From an uncultured cyanobacterium (GTDB lineage Bacteria > Cyanobacteriota > Cyanobacteriia > Pseudanabaenales > Pseudanabaenaceae), in NCBI GenBank assembly GCA_903819605.1, contig CAIJEA010000475.1:1-9118 (forward strand): a DNA stretch of 9,118 bases, read 5' to 3'. The notes below the pieces were generated by a model. The model was given only the letters and a program-made list of their open reading frames with translations. It had not been told where the DNA came from and made no database searches. Shown here one piece after another: positions 5,488 to 9,118 of this stretch (its first letter is position 1; each line of letters begins with the position of its first letter). The translations under genes were made by a program, and so were the position numbers.

Positions 5488-8400
5488 ATGAAACTTATTT
5501 CTCTCTATGTCTGTATTTCTGGTGCATTTGCCATAAGTTACTTCTCTGCAACGCTTTCTGCAACAGCACAGATCGTTCCAGACAATACTCTGCCCGTAAA
5601 CTCTATAGTAAATACAAGTGGACAAGTACAAACAATAGATGGGGGTACGACTAGGGGTGTTAATCTCTATCATAGTTTTCGAGATTTCTCAGTTCCCACA
5701 AATGGTACTGCTTATTTTAATAACGCCACCAATATTCAGAATGTTTTGACGCGCGTGACGGGCAACTCCGCTTCTAGTATTGATGGGACACTTAAGGATA
5801 ATGGTAATGCGAATTTATTTCTACTAAATCCTAATGGGATTACATTTGGGGCAAATGCAAAGTTAGATATTGGTGGAACTTTTGTTGGAAGCACGGCAAA
5901 TAATTTTAAGTTTGCTGATGGTAGCGAGTTTAGTGCTACCAATCCGCAAGCACCGCCTTTGTTGACGATGAGCATTATACCAGGTTTACAGTATGGTGCG
6001 AGCAATGTAGGAGCATCGATCGCCAATCAAGCTAATCTCTCCACACCACAAGATTTAATTCTCAATGCGGACAAGTTGGACTTGCAAGGGCAATTACAAG
6101 CAGGTCGCGATCTGATTTTGCAAGCACAAGATACAGTCAAAATTCGTGATAATGCAATTAATCCTTTCTTTGCAGTTGCTGGGAGAGATATCCTAGTTCA
6201 GGGAAACCAATCTATTGATATTTTTACTTTAAATCTTCCCAATAGTGGCTTTTGGTCTGGTGGCGATATGGTCTTGCGATCGCAAAATCCTGCGATCGGA
6301 GATGCTCATTTCTATACTGGTGGAAACTTAAATATTGAGAATCTAAATGGAACTCTCGGTAATTTACTCAGTCCCAACGATCCAGTAATTTTGGCAAATG
6401 GCAGTGTGAATTTAGGCAACTATACAGGAGCATCGCTGCATATTTTGTCAGGGGGAAGCGTTACGCTGGGCAATGTGACGATTATTGGAACAGGAGCAAC
6501 TAGCACTACGATCAATCCTAGTAATACGACTCTATTTAATGCCACTAAAAGCTATGCCGATCTAGCCACATTCTATTTAACTGATTATCAGGCAATTAAA
6601 AATAGTGACGGCTCAGTTCAGAATGTCGTACCGATCAAAATCCCCATTACGATTGATGGGAGTCTTCAGGCAACTTTAGATGTGCGATCGGGAGTAGATT
6701 GGGCGCAGTTAGGTGGACTGCCCACTAGTCCAATAGTTGCCGGTATCGTTACTCCAATCCCTAGCTATACTAATCCTCCTACTAATGCCGACATTACGGT
6801 TAATGGCAATATTCAGATAGCTCAGCCGAGCGGACTAGTGTTATTGACCAGCCAGTTCGCTCCTAATACTTTACAAGGCAAAATCTCAACTCAAGTAATT
6901 AATACTGGTACGAATGCTGTCGGGTCTAATGCTGGCGATATTCGTATCTATGGACGTGGTGATATTGCCCTGAATTCAGATTTGATTGCCTACTCGGAGC
7001 CGAACGTTGGTAATGCGGGAAATGGTGGAACGATCGCCATTTCTTCTTATGCTGGCAATATTACAACGAGTGCTAATTTTTACACTGACTCTTTTACCAC
7101 CTCTGGCAATACGAGTAATGTCGGTAAGATTTCTTTCTCTTCTTATTTGGGTAATATACTCCTTGATGATATATATTTTGAAGCTTCCTCATTCGCGTAT
7201 TCTGGTAATTCAGCAAATGGAGGAGATATTTCTCTAACTTCTTATTCTGGCAATATTACGGTTACTAGTCCACTCTGGAAATCTCCATCGGTAGCCTCAG
7301 CATTAGGTTCTTCAGGCAATGGAGGATCGGCTAATTTTGCTACTTATTCTGGCAATATCCTGATCGAGAATGCCAGAAGCTACTTCGGAGGTACTGGTAC
7401 TTACTTAGACACAGGTACTTACTCATATTCTAAGTCCTCAGGTAATGGTGGCATGATTTCTTTAGCTTCCAATTCTGGCAATATTTCACTGATTAATGCA
7501 CCGTTAAACTCTTCTACTTCTTCCTATTCATTGTCTAAATCAGAATATGCTGGCAATGGTGGAGCAATTTCCTTGGCAACCTCTTCAGGAGATATTAACC
7601 TCAATGATTTAACTTTGTATTCTTACTCCTTTGCAAAATCAGCAAATGCCCGAAATGGAGGAGCAATTTCTTTGTATTCTGGCTCAGGGAATATTAATCT
7701 GAACAATTCTACATTGTCAGCTTACTCATTTGCGTCTTCGGCAAGTTCTCAGAATGGAGGAAGGGTATCTATCTCTACTCCCAATGGCAACATCGTCAGT
7801 GATTTAACCAGCTATATATTGTCGTTTTCAATTTCTAAATTAGGAGCGAGTAGTGGCAATGGTGGTGATATCAACTTAACTGCCAAAAATCAAATTAGCA
7901 ATCTCGGTCTTTTTACTTCGTCAGCTTTTGGTCAAGCAGGAACAGTAAATATCAATGGGTTAGGTGATTTAACGATCGCTGGTCTTCAGGTAATTACTAG
8001 TAAAACTGTCAATTTTCCTCAACGCGCCTACGATATTAACGATCCGAATACTTTCATTACCACGATTTTTGGTTCTGGGCAAAATGGGCGATCGGGAGAC
8101 GTAAAAATTACAGGATTAGGAAACCTCACCTTAGACAATACCCTGATCTTGAGTACAACCCAAGGAATTGACCCTGCTGGTAATATTTCCATCACCAGTC
8201 CTAACTTTATTACCTTCCAGAACAACAGTCAAATTTTGAGTAATACCAATAGTACTGGTAATGCGGGAAATATCAATGTTACCGCAGGTGAAGGTATCAC
8301 CTTCAACAATAACAGTCAAATCATCGCTCAAACCAGCAGCAATGGCAAAGCTGGCAACATCAGCCTTGTTGCAGGAAATTCTATTCTATTTACGGCAGGA

Positions 8401-9118
8401 ACAGGATTATTCGCCGACACAACACTGGGTTCTATAGGAAATGGTGGTAACATTACCATTGATCCACAGTCTGTTACTCTTCAAGATGGGGCAACAATCG
8501 CTGTTGGCAGTCTTGGCTCTGGCATTGGCGGGAACATTGCTATATCTGCTAATTATCTCTCCCTTCTCAATGGCTCCTCCATTACTGCTTCAACTGCTAG
8601 TACAAATGGAGGTAACATCACCTTAAATATCCCTTCTATATTACTGCTGCGCTACGCCAGTGATATTACTACTACCGCAGGCACAGCAGGTGCAGGTGGC
8701 AATGGCGGTAACATTAGCATTAAAGCAGGTTTTATTGTTGGAGTAAAAGGCGAAAACAGCGATATCTTTGCCAATGCTTTTACTGGGAATGGCGGCAATA
8801 TCACCATCACTACTAACGGAATCTATGGGTTGAAGTTCCGTCCGAACCTAACCCCCTTTAGCGACATCACCGCTAGTTCACAGTTTGGATTACAAGGAAA
8901 TGTCCTTGTTACCTCGCCTGAACTCGATCCTAGCCGAGGACTAACTACCTTACCGATCGATCTCATCGATCCATCTAAACAAGTTAGTCAAAGCTGTGCT
9001 GTCGGTGGCAAACTATCTAATCGCGAAAATCGATTTACAATTTCTGGAAAAGGTGGGTTGCCGAAGAATCCAAGTGATGAGCTTTTTAGTACTCAATCTC
9101 TTGTGGAGCTAGCTGAAC
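5488..9118 (+). CDS. Two-partner-secretion filamentous-haemagglutinin-type exoprotein (3' end cut by window)
   Basis: The frame is open without a stop from the ATG to the window end, 1210 codons. AGAGGA about nine bases upstream supports the start. A signal peptide (residues 1-27, LSATA|Q) leads into the TPS secretion domain (about 28-170), starting QIVPDNTLPVNS and carrying the family signature LFLLNPNGITFGANAKLDIGG (NPNGI at 114-118). The family is secreted by Sec and then across the outer membrane by a TpsB/Omp85-type partner, folding into a right-handed beta-helix. Residues about 170-510 are irregular helix-forming sequence. Residues about 512-795 hold nine GNGG..ISL..xSGNI repeats rich in Ser and Tyr. 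Residues about 900-1130 hold further NNSQI, GNAGNI and GNGGNI coils. The end (GLTTLPIDLIDPS, Cys1170, then RFTISGKGGLPKNPSDEL at about 1182-1199) is the conserved C-terminal motif seen in cyanobacterial members, so probably little is missing. No TpsB gene is in the window. Function is probably adhesion or surface structure. The ligand is unknown. A HIP1 octamer lies at 6276-6283. Confidence 0.88.
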   Translation, partial: MKLISLYVCISGAFAISYFSATLSATAQIVPDNTLPVNSIVNTSGQVQTIDGGTTRGVNLYHSFRDFSVPTNGTAYFNNATNIQNVLTRVTGNSASSIDGTLKDNGNANLFLLNPNGITFGANAKLDIGGTFVGSTANNFKFADGSEFSATNPQAPPLLTMSIIPGLQYGASNVGASIANQANLSTPQDLILNADKLDLQGQLQAGRDLILQAQDTVKIRDNAINPFFAVAGRDILVQGNQSIDIFTLNLPNSGFWSGGDMVLRSQNPAIGDAHFYTGGNLNIENLNGTLGNLLSPNDPVILANGSVNLGNYTGASLHILSGGSVTLGNVTIIGTGATSTTINPSNTTLFNATKSYADLATFYLTDYQAIKNSDGSVQNVVPIKIPITIDGSLQATLDVRSGVDWAQLGGLPTSPIVAGIVTPIPSYTNPPTNADITVNGNIQIAQPSGLVLLTSQFAPNTLQGKISTQVINTGTNAVGSNAGDIRIYGRGDIALNSDLIAYSEPNVGNAGNGGTIAISSYAGNITTSANFYTDSFTTSGNTSNVGKISFSSYLGNILLDDIYFEASSFAYSGNSANGGDISLTSYSGNITVTSPLWKSPSVASALGSSGNGGSANFATYSGNILIENARSYFGGTGTYLDTGTYSYSKSSGNGGMISLASNSGNISLINAPLNSSTSSYSLSKSEYAGNGGAISLATSSGDINLNDLTLYSYSFAKSANARNGGAISLYSGSGNINLNNSTLSAYSFASSASSQNGGRVSISTPNGNIVSDLTSYILSFSISKLGASSGNGGDINLTAKNQISNLGLFTSSAFGQAGTVNINGLGDLTIAGLQVITSKTVNFPQRAYDINDPNTFITTIFGSGQNGRSGDVKITGLGNLTLDNTLILSTTQGIDPAGNISITSPNFITFQNNSQILSNTNSTGNAGNINVTAGEGITFNNNSQIIAQTSSNGKAGNISLVAGNSILFTAGTGLFADTTLGSIGNGGNITIDPQSVTLQDGATIAVGSLGSGIGGNIAISANYLSLLNGSSITASTASTNGGNITLNIPSILLLRYASDITTTAGTAGAGGNGGNISIKAGFIVGVKGENSDIFANAFTGNGGNITITTNGIYGLKFRPNLTPFSDITASSQFGLQGNVLVTSPELDPSRGLTTLPIDLIDPSKQVSQSCAVGGKLSNRENRFTISGKGGLPKNPSDELFSTQSLVELAE
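7021..7869 (+). repeat. Nine Ser/Tyr-rich beta-helix repeats inside the exoprotein
   Basis: The anchor codons N-G-G or their variant recur at 7021, 7117, 7216, 7318, 7444, 7555, 7654, 7753 and 7858. Spacings are 32, 33, 34, 42, 37, 33, 33 and 35 codons. Most units read xNGGxIS(L/F)xSxSGNI followed by a variable stretch. From the fifth unit on, the variable stretch is Ser/Tyr-rich (YSYSKSSGNGG, SYSLSKSEYAGNGG, YSYSFAKSANARNGG). DNA identity between units is low, so the repeat is kept at the protein level and is not a recent tandem duplication. Confidence 0.8.

Noticed and set aside
5470..6026. Minus-strand ORFs at 5470-5673 and 5736-6026
   Set aside because: They are antisense to the signal peptide and TPS domain of the exoprotein, which is strongly family-supported in the plus frame.
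7000..7900. Regularly spaced repeats resembling a CRISPR array
   Set aside because: The period is a protein-level repeat (codon-phased, variable 96-126 bases, degenerate at DNA level), with no constant repeat unit.
6986..8626. ORFs 6986-7237 (+), 8028-8225 (-), 8131-8331 (-) and 8441-8626 (+)
   Set aside because: All are other-frame readings of the repetitive exoprotein coding sequence. The open frame through the region is continuous and family-like.

Overview
The window looks like chromosomal DNA from a cyanobacterium, probably a Pseudanabaena-like filamentous form, though the genus is a guess. The evidence is five copies of the octamer GCGATCGC (HIP1, a cyanobacterial hallmark), a filamentous-haemagglutinin exoprotein of the kind common in cyanobacteria, a response regulator with a GGDEF output domain, and several short palindromic or MITE-like repeats. 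No rRNA, tRNA or CRISPR array was seen.

Layout. (1) 66-500 (+): a small secreted Spy/CpxP-like protein with two LTxxQ repeats. (2) 672-2525 (-): a KimA-type (APC superfamily) potassium transporter, convergent with gene 1, with a strong hairpin between the two. (3) About 2530-3385: a decayed mobile-element zone. It holds the 5' part of an IS630-family transposase with two in-frame UAG stops, an intact-looking A AAA AAC frameshift site and a truncated orfB, followed by an unidentified coding-like scrap. (4) 3437-4864 (-): a REC-PAS-GGDEF diguanylate cyclase whose REC domain is cut by one in-frame UAG just after the phosphoacceptor motif. (5) 4890-5300: a cluster of repeats. A cyanobacterial repeat end fuses to the 5' side of the REC gene. 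Next to it are a MITE-like element of about 100 bp with TA-flanked inverted ends and a perfect 20-bp hairpin with further outer arms. (6) 5301-5441 (-): an unrecognised 46-residue ORF whose stop lies against that hairpin. (7) 5488 to the window end (+): a two-partner-secretion (TPS) haemagglutinin-type exoprotein, open for 1210 codons and cut by the window edge close to its natural C-terminus. Its centre has about nine Ser/Tyr-rich beta-helix repeats of 32-42 residues.

The genes do not form one operon. The shared theme is the cell surface and its signalling: a periplasmic chaperone-like protein, K+ import (the KimA family is controlled by c-di-AMP elsewhere), a c-di-GMP synthase (now interrupted) and a large exported adhesin-like protein. 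Any regulatory link between the cyclase and the exoprotein is only suggested by proximity. I found no convincing new multi-gene system. The points most worth checking are the amber-interrupted cyclase, the Tyr/Ser-laddered exoprotein, the 46-residue ORF with its hairpin, and the repeat cluster.
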